This document shows, one piece after another, positions 41,814-50,452 of a stretch of 54,675 nt of DNA; positions within the stretch are counted from its first letter, which is position 1; every line of letters begins with the position of its first letter. Source of the DNA: Syntrophomonas sp. (GTDB lineage Bacteria; Bacillota; Syntrophomonadia; Syntrophomonadales; Syntrophomonadaceae); assembly GCA_016841875.1 (NCBI GenBank), contig JAENYG010000002.1, positions 116,559 through 171,233 of the forward strand. The letters run 5' to 3'. The notes beneath the pieces were generated by a model. The model saw only the letters and a program-made list of their open reading frames with translations, did no database searches and was not told the DNA's origin. Position numbers and translations under genes: made by a program.

Positions 41814-41899
41814 AGCCACATACCTGTGTGGTAGCGGCTCTTACAGCTTAATTGAATTTTTGCTGGAATCGTTTTCGGGGTCTATCAGCCCCACGATTC
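41813..41899. terminator. Two hairpins downstream of the toxin peptide
   Basis: Hairpin 1 pairs GAGCC (41813-41817) with GGCTC (41836-41840) and contains TACC/GGTA. Hairpin 2 pairs GAATCGT (41866-41872) with ACGATTC (41893-41899) and holds GGGG/CCCC inside. They likely form the 3' end of the toxin mRNA and the overlap with an antisense RNA. The remaining sequence to 42080 shows no gene. Confidence 0.5.
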
Positions 41900-42080
41900 T
41901 TTATTAAGACCATATCGGCTCAATAAAAGAAAGTGAGGAAACGATTAATAAAAAGAATTAATCATGTAGGCCCTGGGTGCCTGTTTTATTTTTGCAGCAG
42001 CTGTCTGTAGTCAGATATAAAATCTAGTGAGACAACAGATACTGCGAATAGTAAGGTGCTGCCTGACCCTGCCTTACTTC

Positions 42081-43007
42081 TCATATTGATTCTATAAACT
42101 CCAGGTCAGTAAAATATACCGTCCAAATAATTTCATTATCTAGACCGTACATATCAATTTCAATAAGGGTATTATTATATTCCCAGTAACTATATACTTC
42201 TAAATCACCATTCCTTACGGCGTATCCCCACTTTTCAATACTATCTATATACTGCTCATCATACCAGACCGGCTCAAAAGACGCTGGTCCATATTTATCG
42301 CTCAGCATTTGTTCGAGCGTGTAGTAGCTATCTAATAGATTACCGGTATTAAGGGAACTGCTATCCAGAACATACCTTGCTGAGAGCAGGCGATCTTCTG
42401 TAAACGCATAGCCCAGAATACAGGGGTATCCGGCCAATCTTACATCATAATAAAACAAGAGGTATAATGAATTATTTTCAAATCCTTGAAAAGGAAGGTC
42501 TCCTTCGGAAGCTTTTACCTCATCCACGCTGGCACCCCAGGTAGTATTTCTGAAAACAAATGGCTCATAATCAACAACCTTGGTTTTAGCATTCGGGGTA
42601 GTTATAGTTATTGTTTGGCTGCTACCATCCCATTGTACCTTTGCACCCAGAGCTTCACTAACAAAACGCAGTGGTACCATAGTACGTCCATCAGTAATCT
42701 TAGCAGGAACATCAAGCGTATAAGGCTCGTTATTTATATGAGCTGTTAACTGGCCTATCGTTAGATCGATTTGAGTATCGCCTGCCAGGGCCGTTACGGT
42801 CTGTGTTTTTCCATCCCAGAGGACCTCTGCGCCCAGGGCTTCAAAAATAGCCCGAAGAGGAACTAAAGTCCGTCCATCTTCGATTGCTGGGGGGACATCA
42901 AAGGCCAACTGGGTTCCATCTACTAGCACAGTTGGGGCTGCCGATACTGGGAATGTGCAGGCCAGGCATAGAATGAAGACTAAAAAGAATAATAAGCATT
43001 TTTTCAT
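42081..43007 (-). CDS. Exported copper-amine-oxidase-N (stalk) domain protein
   Basis: 308 residues. Signal peptide (MKKCLLFFLVFILCLACTFPVSAA), stalk domain (VDGTQLAFDVPPAIEDGRTLVPLRAIFEALGAEVLWD...DGRTMVPLRFVSEALGAKVQWD), and a C-terminal globular part of about 150 residues with no recognised catalytic motif (TTWGASVDEVKASEGDLPFQGF..., EQMLSDKYGPASFEPVWYD). The domain is a repeated surface-protein module in this organism. It follows the prolyl oligopeptidase gene on the same strand. Confidence 0.85.
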   Translation of the reverse strand: MKKCLLFFLVFILCLACTFPVSAAPTVLVDGTQLAFDVPPAIEDGRTLVPLRAIFEALGAEVLWDGKTQTVTALAGDTQIDLTIGQLTAHINNEPYTLDVPAKITDGRTMVPLRFVSEALGAKVQWDGSSQTITITTPNAKTKVVDYEPFVFRNTTWGASVDEVKASEGDLPFQGFENNSLYLLFYYDVRLAGYPCILGYAFTEDRLLSARYVLDSSSLNTGNLLDSYYTLEQMLSDKYGPASFEPVWYDEQYIDSIEKWGYAVRNGDLEVYSYWEYNNTLIEIDMYGLDNEIIWTVYFTDLEFIESI

Positions 43008-43098
43008 TGATGTAAACTCCTCTCATCATAACAATCTCAAAACGTTCATTTTTAACCTTAACGATTCCACCAGCAAAGGGAATGCGGAGTATATCTGC

Positions 43099-45576
43099 TT
43101 AATAAGAACATTCCATATTAAGGTATTTGATGATAAAGGTATAGATAAAAGCAGTATCCTCCAATCCTTCATAACGCCCAGTCGAACCGAAGTGTCCGCT
43201 GGACATATTGGTTTTTAACAGGAGTATATTGTCGTCAGTTTTATACTCCCGCAGTTTAGCTGCCCATTTTGCGGGTTCCCAATAGGATACCCGGGAGTCG
43301 TTAAACCCGGCCGTAATCAGCATATGAGGATAGTCCTGAGCAGAAACATTATCATAGGGAGAATAGCTCTTTATATAATCATAATAGTTTTTATATGCGG
43401 GGTTACCCCATTCCCGGTACTGGAAGGATATTAATGGCTGGGATTTGTCTGACAGATTGGTTAAAACGTCTACGAAGGGAACTTCGGCCACTGCAACCTG
43501 GAATAAATCAGGCCTCATATTGACTGCTGCTCCTATTAGTAACCCACCTGCACTAGCGCCCGTGATGGCCAGCTTGTCAGAACAGGTGTAGTTTTTATCA
43601 ATAAGAAATTCGGCACAGGAGATAAAATCAGTAAAGCTGTTCTTTTTCTTGAGCATGGTTCCATCCATATACCAGTCGAGTCCCTGCTCACCTCCACCTC
43701 GGACATGAGCAACCGCGTAAATCAAACCTCGATCCAACAGGGGGATAAGCGTAGGATCAAACTGAGCCGGTATACTAAAACCGTAAGCTCCATAAGCTTC
43801 CAGGAGAAGTGGATGGGAACCGTCTTTTACCAGCCCTTTTTTATACAGCAGGGAAATCGGAATCAATGTACCATCACTGGCAGCTGCATATTTTCGTTCA
43901 TAGCAGTACTGAGAAGAATCATACCCGTTAACTTCTAATTGTTCAATTAGAGACGACTTTCTAGCATCTATTTCGTAACAGTACAGTGAATCGGGAGTTA
44001 CAAAGGAGGTGAAATAATAGAAGAATGAGTTCTTGAAAAATCCCTGGCCGCTGTCGAGGGAGATACTGTAGGCTGGTTCAGGCAATCTTAAATAATGGGT
44101 ATCTCCGGTAATCCAATTGATTATTCTGATTTTCTCCAGTCCGTTGCGCAATTCCTGAATAACCAGGTAGTCCTGACAGACCAGAAAATCTTCAATTATA
44201 ACATCTTCCCGGTGGGGGAGAATATCTGTCCAACTGCTCGGATTGGGGTCAGTCGAGGGTGCTTTTACCAGTTTCAGGTTAGGAGCATTCTGGTTAGTCA
44301 AGAGAATGAACGAGTCATCCAGATGCTGGACGCTGTAGAAAATACCAGGTTTACGGGGAACAATAATCTGTGGTTGTGACTTTAGATCGTCAGCCAGATA
44401 GAGCACTTCCGTTCCGGAGGGGCCGACACAATTGATGAGCAAATATTTGCCATCATCAGTGATTTCAGTGTTGATATAAAAATCTTCATCTTTTTCATGA
44501 TAGATTAATGTATCATGTGAAATGTCATTTCCCAGCTGATGTCGGTATACTTTATAAGCACGGCTTTCCTGGTCTAACAGCGTATAAATTATAGTCTGGC
44601 AGTCACCTGACCAGTGCATAAGACCTGATGTATCTTTAATCATGTCAGGCAGAATTTTTCCAGTGTTTAGATCTTTAATATATAAAGTGAAATTCTCATC
44701 ACCAGTGGTATCCAATGAATAGGCCAGCATAGAGTGATCTATGGTAATATCAATATCTCCCAGCTGCAGGTATTTATAATTTGGGGCCATCAAATTAAGG
44801 TCGAGCAGAATTTCTTCGGCAGCTTCAAGACTTCCCCTTTTTCGGCAAATTACAGGGTAATTTTGTCTGGCTTCTATACGAGTGTAATAAAGATAATCAT
44901 CTACTTGGGTTAGATATGATACATATGTTTCCTGGATGTGCTGAAGCAGTTCGGCATGAATTTCATCCTGCAGCGCTTGCGATTCCTGCATTATGGCCTG
45001 GGTGTATTCATTTTCCGCATCAAGATACTTTTTAACTTCTTGATCATTCTCATCCTGGAGCCAGTAGTAGTTATCTATTCTGGTATCACCATGGAGAGTC
45101 AGTTTGGCAGGCTGCTGTTTGGCTATTGGGGGAGCAGGGGATGTATCAACTCCAGCTGTGGTGATATAGACAGCATATCTGGCAGCATTCCATTCTACTT
45201 GGGAGCCCATCGCTTCACTTACAAAACGAAGGGGTACCAGGGTGCGATCATCAATAATTTTTGCCGGCGCATCTAAAGTAACCGGGCTATCATTCACATA
45301 TGCCGTTTTCTGACCGATGGTAAGCTGAATCTTTGTTTTGCCATTGATTGCAGTTACAGTTTGGGTGGCACTATCCCAGGATACTTCTGTTCCCAGGGCT
45401 TCAAAAATAGCCCGGAGCGGAACTAGTGTGCGCCCATCTTCGATAACCGGTACGGTGTCCATGAGCAGTGTTTTCCCATCCAGATAAACATCAGGTGATT
45501 TGGCTGCTGCACTGCTTGGTATCAATATCGTTATGCACAAGATGAGACAAATAATTATTGAGAATAATCTTTTCAA
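43099..45576 (-). CDS. Exported prolyl oligopeptidase (S9A) with stalk domain
   Basis: 825 residues: signal peptide, stalk domain (VIEDGRTLVPLRAIFEALGTEVSWD, IDDRTLVPLRFVSEAMGSQVEW), then a complete S9A enzyme. Signs of the latter are HGDTRIDNYYWLQDENDQEVKKYLDAENEYT, the beta-propeller, EAYGAYGFSIPAQFDPTLIPLLDRG, nucleophile GASAGGLLIGAAVN, Asp in GFNDSRVSYWEPAKW and His in SSGHFGSTGR. It cleaves short proline-containing peptides. Fusion to a stalk domain points to surface display. TTG start at 45576 chosen because GGAAGGGG precedes it; the longer frame has no ribosome site. Confidence 0.9.
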   Translation of the reverse strand: MKRLFSIIICLILCITILIPSSAAAKSPDVYLDGKTLLMDTVPVIEDGRTLVPLRAIFEALGTEVSWDSATQTVTAINGKTKIQLTIGQKTAYVNDSPVTLDAPAKIIDDRTLVPLRFVSEAMGSQVEWNAARYAVYITTAGVDTSPAPPIAKQQPAKLTLHGDTRIDNYYWLQDENDQEVKKYLDAENEYTQAIMQESQALQDEIHAELLQHIQETYVSYLTQVDDYLYYTRIEARQNYPVICRKRGSLEAAEEILLDLNLMAPNYKYLQLGDIDITIDHSMLAYSLDTTGDENFTLYIKDLNTGKILPDMIKDTSGLMHWSGDCQTIIYTLLDQESRAYKVYRHQLGNDISHDTLIYHEKDEDFYINTEITDDGKYLLINCVGPSGTEVLYLADDLKSQPQIIVPRKPGIFYSVQHLDDSFILLTNQNAPNLKLVKAPSTDPNPSSWTDILPHREDVIIEDFLVCQDYLVIQELRNGLEKIRIINWITGDTHYLRLPEPAYSISLDSGQGFFKNSFFYYFTSFVTPDSLYCYEIDARKSSLIEQLEVNGYDSSQYCYERKYAAASDGTLIPISLLYKKGLVKDGSHPLLLEAYGAYGFSIPAQFDPTLIPLLDRGLIYAVAHVRGGGEQGLDWYMDGTMLKKKNSFTDFISCAEFLIDKNYTCSDKLAITGASAGGLLIGAAVNMRPDLFQVAVAEVPFVDVLTNLSDKSQPLISFQYREWGNPAYKNYYDYIKSYSPYDNVSAQDYPHMLITAGFNDSRVSYWEPAKWAAKLREYKTDDNILLLKTNMSSGHFGSTGRYEGLEDTAFIYTFIIKYLNMECSY

Positions 45577-45791
45577 AAAATTACCCCTTCCTAAAAAAAG
45601 AAAAAAAACACGCATAACCATATATTACCATAAATTATATTATTATGGATAGTTCATTTATCCGGAAGTTGAGATTTTTCTAACTAGAAAGATATTAGCG
45701 TTAGCTAAAATTATAAAAGTGCATTTTTTAATAAATTATAAACACAATAATAATATAAAATAGTATTTGTCTGCCAAAAAGGGGGTAGGTC

Positions 45792-46241
45792 ATGGAAGGA
45801 GAAGTACTGGCCATAAATATCACTGAAAAGAGCAGTGGCGAAAAACGCTCGATAGAGGAGGCTTACCTGCGGCCGGGTCAGGGCATTACTGAAGATGCTG
45901 CTTCATCCCAATATAGTGGCAAAATAAGCATGCTATCACAATCTACTTATGACCAGATGAGGGAAATGGGGGTCAATTTTTACTACGGTGATTTCGGGGA
46001 AAACATAAGGGTAGGCGGTATGGTGGTGGGACGTCTGCCGGTCGGAACCCAGATAAAGATCGGCGAAGCTGTCCTGGAGGTTCTGGGAAAATACGATGAT
46101 TTTTCCGATCAGTATGTTACGGTTCGAGGCTATGCAGGTGATATCACTTTATTACCGGATAGGGTTCATGTTAAGGTTGTGATTGCTGGTAAGATCAAGG
46201 CTGGTGATAAAATTAGAGTCTTACAAGAATTTTTATCATAA
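45792..46241 (+). CDS. MOSC-domain protein, diverged
   Basis: 149 residues, MOSC fold like the gene at 48301: EVLAINITEKSSGEKRSIEEAYLRPGQGITEDAA, MLSQSTYDQMREMGVNFYYGDFGENIRV, LPVGTQIKIGEAVLEV. The C-terminal third lacks all the cysteines of the usual GKxCH...C...C pattern (here LGKYDDFSDQYVTVRGYAGD), so sulfur or metal chemistry at that site is doubtful. MOSC proteins act in molybdenum cofactor-related sulfur transfer. First gene of a MOSC-dodecin-MarR-ArsM-MOSC cluster. Confidence 0.82.
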   Translation: MEGEVLAINITEKSSGEKRSIEEAYLRPGQGITEDAASSQYSGKISMLSQSTYDQMREMGVNFYYGDFGENIRVGGMVVGRLPVGTQIKIGEAVLEVLGKYDDFSDQYVTVRGYAGDITLLPDRVHVKVVIAGKIKAGDKIRVLQEFLS

Positions 46242-46337
46242 TGGCCAGTTTGATAATGAAAGATATTTTTTATTCAGGCATAAAACTACATCATAAAATG
46301 CACAATAATACTATTATTGAATAAAGGAGGTTTTATA

Positions 46338-46532
46338 GTGCAGGTTAAAGTGGCCGAATTTGTAGGAGAATCCAAAAAGAGCTGGCAGCACGCCATAGAA
46401 AATGCAGTTACCGAGGCTTCGAAAACTATGGATAATATCAGCGGAGTTGAGGTATATAACTGGACTGCCGACTGCCAGGATAACAAGATCATTGAATACA
46501 AGGCTAATATTAAAATAGCGTATACGGATTAA
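46338..46532 (+). CDS. Dodecin family protein
   Basis: 64 residues: MQVKVAEFVGESKKSWQHAIENAVTEASKT...VEVYNWTADCQDNKIIEYKANIKIAY. This is the dodecin pattern, with the flavin-stacking Trp in the NWTAD position. Dodecins form hollow dodecamers that store flavins or CoA. GTG start eight bases after AAAGGAGG. A terminator follows at 46614. Confidence 0.88.
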   Translation: MQVKVAEFVGESKKSWQHAIENAVTEASKTMDNISGVEVYNWTADCQDNKIIEYKANIKIAYTD

Positions 46533-46613
46533 TATTGCTGCGCCGCTGATGCGGTGTATATAAGCCAGGACTGAATTTCTGGCTGTGAACCATAAAAAAT
46601 ATTTGACCATTCG

Positions 46614-46637
46614 GCCGGGTGAACCCCCGGCTTTTTT
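46614..46637 (+). terminator. Intrinsic terminator after the dodecin gene
   Basis: GCCGGG-TGAACC-CCCGGC followed by six T (46632-46637). A further hairpin AGCCAG...CTGGCT (46563-46584) lies just upstream. Confidence 0.75.
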
Positions 46638-46652
46638 AGTTCCGGTTCCAGA

Positions 46653-46751
46653 TTGTCAACGAGGACGGTCCATTTGTTGTCAATGGGGACGGTTCTTTTT
46701 GACAAATAAAAATAGAATAATGTTGTCAAATGGAACCGTCCCCATTGACAA
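46653..46751. repeat. Family B repeats: partial arm plus palindromic pair
   Basis: A decayed partial arm (46653-46676, GAGGACGGTCC) is followed by a full arm TTGTCAATGGGGACGGTTCT...TTGACAA (46677-46705) and the inverse arm (46723-46751). Lies between the dodecin terminator and the MarR operator. Confidence 0.88.
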
Positions 46752-46770
46752 GGAACACCCTGGTTCGAGC

Positions 46771-46811
46771 CAAGATATTAGTTGCGTTATGCAACTAATA
46801 TCTTGTACAAT
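46771..46811 (+). promoter_or_regulatory. MarR promoter with overlapping 35-bp palindromic operator
   Basis: CAAGATATTAGTTGC (46771-46785) and GCAACTAATATCTTG (46791-46805) are perfect 15-base inverse repeats around GTTAT. A promoter TTGCGT (46782-46787), 18 bp, TACAAT (46806-46811) is embedded in it, so a bound dimer would block RNA polymerase. Autorepression by the downstream MarR protein is inferred. Confidence 0.75.
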
Positions 46812-46823
46812 ACAAGGGGGGTG

Positions 46824-47297
46824 ATGCAGGTGAATGAATTGTATGATGAGCACAGACTCCAGGAACAGCTGCGATTATTAAGCAAAAAACTAGCCTTGAC
46901 CGATAAATATGACGCAGCCTGCTGTGGAACCACTGTTGGACAGTGCAGGGTGCTGCAGGCAATAGGTAGAAACCCCAATGTTAATACTAAGCAGCTGGCT
47001 GAGAGCTTGAATGTAGATAAGAGCACCATGAGCCGTACTATTGACCATCTGGTTAAACAAGAATTGATTGTTCGCAGGCCATACCAAAGGGATCGACGGC
47101 ATACTATCTTAAATTTTACCAGCGAGGGTCAGGTGATGCTGAAAGCCCTAGAAATGGAGATAAACAAATATCATGCAGAAATCTTATATGCTATTCCGGA
47201 AGATAAGAGAGATCAGGTTATGGAAAGTCTGGATCTGCTGTTAAGAGCTTTAGATAAATCAGACCTGGGAACATGCGGAAGCTCAACGTGCTGCTAA
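46824..47297 (+). CDS. MarR family transcriptional regulator
   Basis: 157 residues. Winged-helix region: VLQAIGRNPNVNTKQLAESLNVDKSTMSRTIDHLVKQELIVRRPYQRDRRHTILNFTSEGQVMLK. Cys pairs at the N-terminal side (AACCGTT, GQC) and the C-terminus (CGSSTCC) could sense arsenic, metals or thiol oxidants. It is followed by an ArsM-like gene and probably controls it and itself through the palindrome over its promoter. ATG chosen next to GGGGGG; an upstream start would lie inside the operator. Confidence 0.88.
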   Translation: MQVNELYDEHRLQEQLRLLSKKLALTDKYDAACCGTTVGQCRVLQAIGRNPNVNTKQLAESLNVDKSTMSRTIDHLVKQELIVRRPYQRDRRHTILNFTSEGQVMLKALEMEINKYHAEILYAIPEDKRDQVMESLDLLLRALDKSDLGTCGSSTCC

Positions 47298-47428
47298 AAT
47301 AGATGAATTAGATTAATGTAAGCAAATAAGAGAAGCGTTCCTGGTCATCCCTTCCTCCAAGAAGACAATCGGCCTGTCCCCGAAGGTGGAATCATCTTCA
47401 CTTTCATTAATTAGAACGGAGGATAATA

Positions 47429-48220
47429 ATGGACACTAAAAATGAAAAAATAAAATCGTTCATACAGGAAAAATACGGGGAGATTGCCCGGGTTAACTCA
47501 TGCGGATGCTGCGGCGGCAGTGAAGGTATATCCTGCTGTAATGTTGATCCTGAAACAGCTGCGCGGATAATTGGATATTCCCAGGATGACTTGAAAAATA
47601 TTCCGGTGGAATCGAATATGGGTTTAGGCTGCGGAAATCCCCAGGCTATAGCAGGATTACAAGTGGGGGAAACGGTACTGGACCTGGGCAGCGGGGGTGG
47701 ATTTGACTGTTTTATGGCTAGCCGAGCAGTTGGCGAATCCGGGCGGGTCATAGGTGTAGATATGACTCCAGAAATGATTGATAAGGCCAGTCAACTGGCG
47801 GTGGAAATGCATTACGATAATGTTGAGTTCCATCTCGGGGAAATCGAAAATATACCGGTTGAAGATAATATGGTGGATGTCATCATGTCAAATTGTGTAA
47901 TAAATCTATCCCCTGATAAACCCAGGGTTTTTCAAGAAGCATACCGGGTTTTAAAAAAAGGCGGAAGGCTGGCCATTTCTGATATCGTTGCCACCGCTGT
48001 ACTGCCTGAAGCTGTTAAAAGTGACTTGACTTTACATGCCTCCTGCATTGCCGGGGCTGTATTGATTGAGGACATCGAAAGAATGCTGCAGGAAGCAGGG
48101 TTTGAAGAGATACGGATTACCCCGGTGGAACAGAGCAGGGATCTGATTCGGGATTGGGCACCGGGCCAAAATGTTCAAGGTTTTGTAGTGTCAGCCAGCA
48201 TTGAGGCTATTAAGCGGTAA
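47429..48220 (+). CDS. arsM: Arsenite S-adenosylmethionine methyltransferase
   Basis: 263 residues. Pattern of ArsM: N-terminal Cys-rich stretch (NSCGCCGGSEGISCCNVD), MGLGCGNPQAIAGLQVGETVLDLGSGGGFDCFMASRAVGESGRVIGVDMTPEMI (SAM motifs), the arsenic-binding Cys in MSNCVINLSPDKPRVFQEAYRVLKKGG, and SCIAGAV. Methylates trivalent arsenic to volatile or less toxic forms. Preceded by a Cys-rich MarR regulator. Shine-Dalgarno CGGAGG. Confidence 0.92.
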   Translation: MDTKNEKIKSFIQEKYGEIARVNSCGCCGGSEGISCCNVDPETAARIIGYSQDDLKNIPVESNMGLGCGNPQAIAGLQVGETVLDLGSGGGFDCFMASRAVGESGRVIGVDMTPEMIDKASQLAVEMHYDNVEFHLGEIENIPVEDNMVDVIMSNCVINLSPDKPRVFQEAYRVLKKGGRLAISDIVATAVLPEAVKSDLTLHASCIAGAVLIEDIERMLQEAGFEEIRITPVEQSRDLIRDWAPGQNVQGFVVSASIEAIKR

Positions 48221-48300
48221 TTTTGCGTTATACTAGATATAATGATTAAAATGTCATCACTACAGCAGTAAATGCTAGAAATAAGATGGAGGTTGAACAA

Positions 48301-48753
48301 ATGATAGGAGAAGTGCTGGCAGTAAACATATCAGAAAAGCGGGGGGAAAAGAAAAAAACCGTTGAGGAAATTAATCTGCGAGTGGGTCATGGTATTGAAG
48401 AAGATGCTCATGCCGGAGACTGGCACCGACAGGTGAGCCTGCTTTCTCTGTCCAGCTTCGAAAAAATGAGAAAACTGGGGGCAGACGTTATCTATGGAGA
48501 TTTCGCTGAAAATATCAGTGTTGCAGGTATAGATGTATTTAGACTGCCGGTAGGCACTCAGATACAAGTTGGCGAAGCCCGGTTGGAAGTGACCCAGATA
48601 GGCAAGACTTGCCATGATATGGGCTGTGCCATTAAAAAGCAGGTGGGTACCTGCGTTATGCCCCATGAAGGTATTTTTACCCGGGTGCTGGAATCTGGCC
48701 GGATAAAACCAGGAGATGCGGTCAAAGTTGTCAGTGGGGACGGTTCCATTTGA
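48301..48753 (+). CDS. MOSC-domain protein
   Basis: 150 residues of the stand-alone MOSC type: GEVLAVNISEKRGEKKKTVEEINLRVGHGIEEDAHAGDWHRQVSLLS, then YGDFAENISVAGIDVFRLPVGTQIQVGEARLEV, and the Cys pattern IGKTCHDMGCAIKKQVGTCVMPHEGIFTRVL. MOSC domains act in molybdenum-cofactor-related sulfur transfer; a link to the nearby MarR-ArsM genes is not established. The last codons VVSGDGSI and the stop come from a family B repeat arm. ATG at 48301 used because GGAGG lies seven bases upstream. Confidence 0.9.
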   Translation: MIGEVLAVNISEKRGEKKKTVEEINLRVGHGIEEDAHAGDWHRQVSLLSLSSFEKMRKLGADVIYGDFAENISVAGIDVFRLPVGTQIQVGEARLEVTQIGKTCHDMGCAIKKQVGTCVMPHEGIFTRVLESGRIKPGDAVKVVSGDGSI

Positions 48754-48756
48754 CAA
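48728..48756. repeat. Family B repeat, single arm inside the MOSC gene end
   Basis: TTGTCAGTGGGGACGGTTCC...TTGACAA. It encodes the terminal VSGDGSI and the TGA stop of the MOSC protein, in the same frame as the arm at the flotillin end. Confidence 0.88.
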
Positions 48757-48775
48757 GTAAAAACAAGAACTGTTT

Positions 48776-48803
48776 AATGCCCTGTTCTAGATAGCAGGGC
48801 ATT
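48776..48803 (+). terminator. Terminator-like hairpin after the MOSC gene
   Basis: AATGCCCTG (48776-48784) pairs exactly with CAGGGCATT (48795-48803); only a short T-run follows. Confidence 0.5.
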
Positions 48804-48893
48804 TCTAATGTCCTGGCGGCCACGCACCATTAATGTTAGCTATGCCGCTCATATTATTGAAAATAGCAAAGGATTGCTCACTTATTCCAGAAA

Positions 48894-49445
48894 TCAGGAG
48901 ATGGCCATGGACAGAAGTTTTAATTCCCAGCTGCCATTTTTATAGAAAGCTTCAAATTTGGGAAATACTGCACCCAGGTTGCCAAACCAGGAAACGCCGG
49001 TAAGGGCAGCACTATTCTCATCATAAGTGATGTTGCTCAGATAAAGAAGTGTGCCATTCTGGGTTGCCATTAAACGGCCGTTTGATTCGAATAGAAATAG
49101 AGAAGGATCATTTTTTACATCTTCGTAGTCGTATACATTATCAGAAAGGGTCTGCAGCTTTTCTAATACCAGCTGTTTTCCTTCCGCACTCAAACCCACC
49201 AGGCTGTCAGTTTTTACGGCAATAAAAGTATCTCCCCCGTTTTCTTCTGCAAAAGCTGCTTCCAGAACTATGGTGTATAAATCGATTTGTTTCATCTCTT
49301 TGGGAGTAATAGCAGATTCAGATTGCTTCATCATATTGTCTTCAGGACTATCTGCTTCATCAGATCCTGGCTTCTCAAGACAGCCTGAATTCAACAAAAG
49401 CAGGAGCAGCAGGATTATGCTGTACTTGATTATCTTATTTCTCAC
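48894..49445 (-). CDS. Lipoprotein of unknown function
   Basis: 183 residues. GTG start after GGAGGAGGG gives an N-terminus RNKIIKYSIILLLLLLLNSGC with a lipobox Cys, then an acidic linker (PGSDEADSPEDN) and a compact domain (IDLYTIVLEAAFAEENGGDTFIAVKTDSL..., YDENSAALTGVSWFGNLGAVFPKFEAFYKNGSWEL). No family recognised. Convergent with the MOSC gene. Confidence 0.72.
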   Translation of the reverse strand: MRNKIIKYSIILLLLLLLNSGCLEKPGSDEADSPEDNMMKQSESAITPKEMKQIDLYTIVLEAAFAEENGGDTFIAVKTDSLVGLSAEGKQLVLEKLQTLSDNVYDYEDVKNDPSLFLFESNGRLMATQNGTLLYLSNITYDENSAALTGVSWFGNLGAVFPKFEAFYKNGSWELKLLSMAIS

Positions 49446-49536
49446 AGTTTTCCCTCCTCCGATTACCATAATGACAAATGTGTCCAGCCAGGCTTTACAA
49501 ATATGTACGCATCAGCTTATTATTTCTTACCCTCGT

Positions 49537-49565
49537 TTGTCAATGGGGACGGTTCCGTTTGACAA
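49537..49565. repeat. Family B repeat upstream of RAYT 2
   Basis: TTGTCAATGGGGACGGTTCC...TTGACAA, 59 bp before the RAYT 2 start. Its inverse lies just after the gene (50453-50481). Confidence 0.9.
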
Positions 49566-49624
49566 GAAAAATAGGGCATGATACAATTTCTGCAAAAATA
49601 TTTAAAAAAAGGAGAATATTGTAA

Positions 49625-50449
49625 ATGGCCAGGCAACCACGTAAAATTAGCAATACAGGTGTATACCATGTAATGATACGAGGAAATGAGAAGCGTAATA
49701 TATTTTATGATGATGAAGACCGTATGCATTTTCTTAATATAGTTCAGACCAAGGTGAGATTGACCAAAACCAAACTCTATGCATATTGCCTTATGGATAA
49801 TCACGTTCACTTCCTTATGGGCGAAGGCAATGAGTCTATGGCAGTTTTTATGAAAAGAATTAATGTGAGTTATGCCTATTATTTTAACAAAAAGTACGAT
49901 AGGATTGGTCACCTATTCCAGGATCGCTTTAGAAGTGAAGTTATAGAAGATGACCGCTACTTATTAGAGGCCATGCGGTATATTCACAACAATCCAGTCA
50001 AAGCATCAATAGTAAACAAAACTGAAGATTATAAATGGAGTAGTTACCATTATTTTATAGTTGACCTGGATAGCAGTATTGAAAAATATTTTTTATTGAA
50101 TATGTTTTCTGATAATATTGAGCGAGCATTAGAGCTATTCAAGGAATTTCATTTAAAAAATGATGAAAGGGAGTTTCTGAATTGCGATACTCGGAATAAA
50201 GAAGAGAAGAGAATACGCCAGGTAAAAAAAGCAAAAGAAATTATTGATAATGTCTTAAATCAAAATAATTTTACTGATGAAAACTACTTAGACCATAAGG
50301 ATATGAGAAATAAGATTATATTATCCCTTAAGCAACAAAGGGGGCTGTCCATTCGGCAGATAGCAGATGTATTAAACATTAACCGGGGGGTAGTTCAAAT
50401 AGTAATAACGAGTGACAAAAAGAACCATCTTCGAGGACACGAACAATGA
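49625..50449 (+). CDS. REP-associated tyrosine transposase (RAYT 2)
   Basis: 274 residues. MARQPRKISNTGVYHVMIRGNEKRNIFYDDED, HUH motif DNHVHFLM, YYFNKKYDRIGHLFQDRFRSE and Tyr helix YLLEAMRYIHNNPVKASIV, WSSYH. C-terminal helix-turn-helix-like tail (LSIRQIADVLNINRGVVQIV). It is a homologue of RAYT 1 but clearly diverged, and it is flanked by family B rather than family A repeats. Start behind AAAGGAGAA. Confidence 0.92.
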   Translation: MARQPRKISNTGVYHVMIRGNEKRNIFYDDEDRMHFLNIVQTKVRLTKTKLYAYCLMDNHVHFLMGEGNESMAVFMKRINVSYAYYFNKKYDRIGHLFQDRFRSEVIEDDRYLLEAMRYIHNNPVKASIVNKTEDYKWSSYHYFIVDLDSSIEKYFLLNMFSDNIERALELFKEFHLKNDEREFLNCDTRNKEEKRIRQVKKAKEIIDNVLNQNNFTDENYLDHKDMRNKIILSLKQQRGLSIRQIADVLNINRGVVQIVITSDKKNHLRGHEQ

Positions 50450-50452
50450 AAG

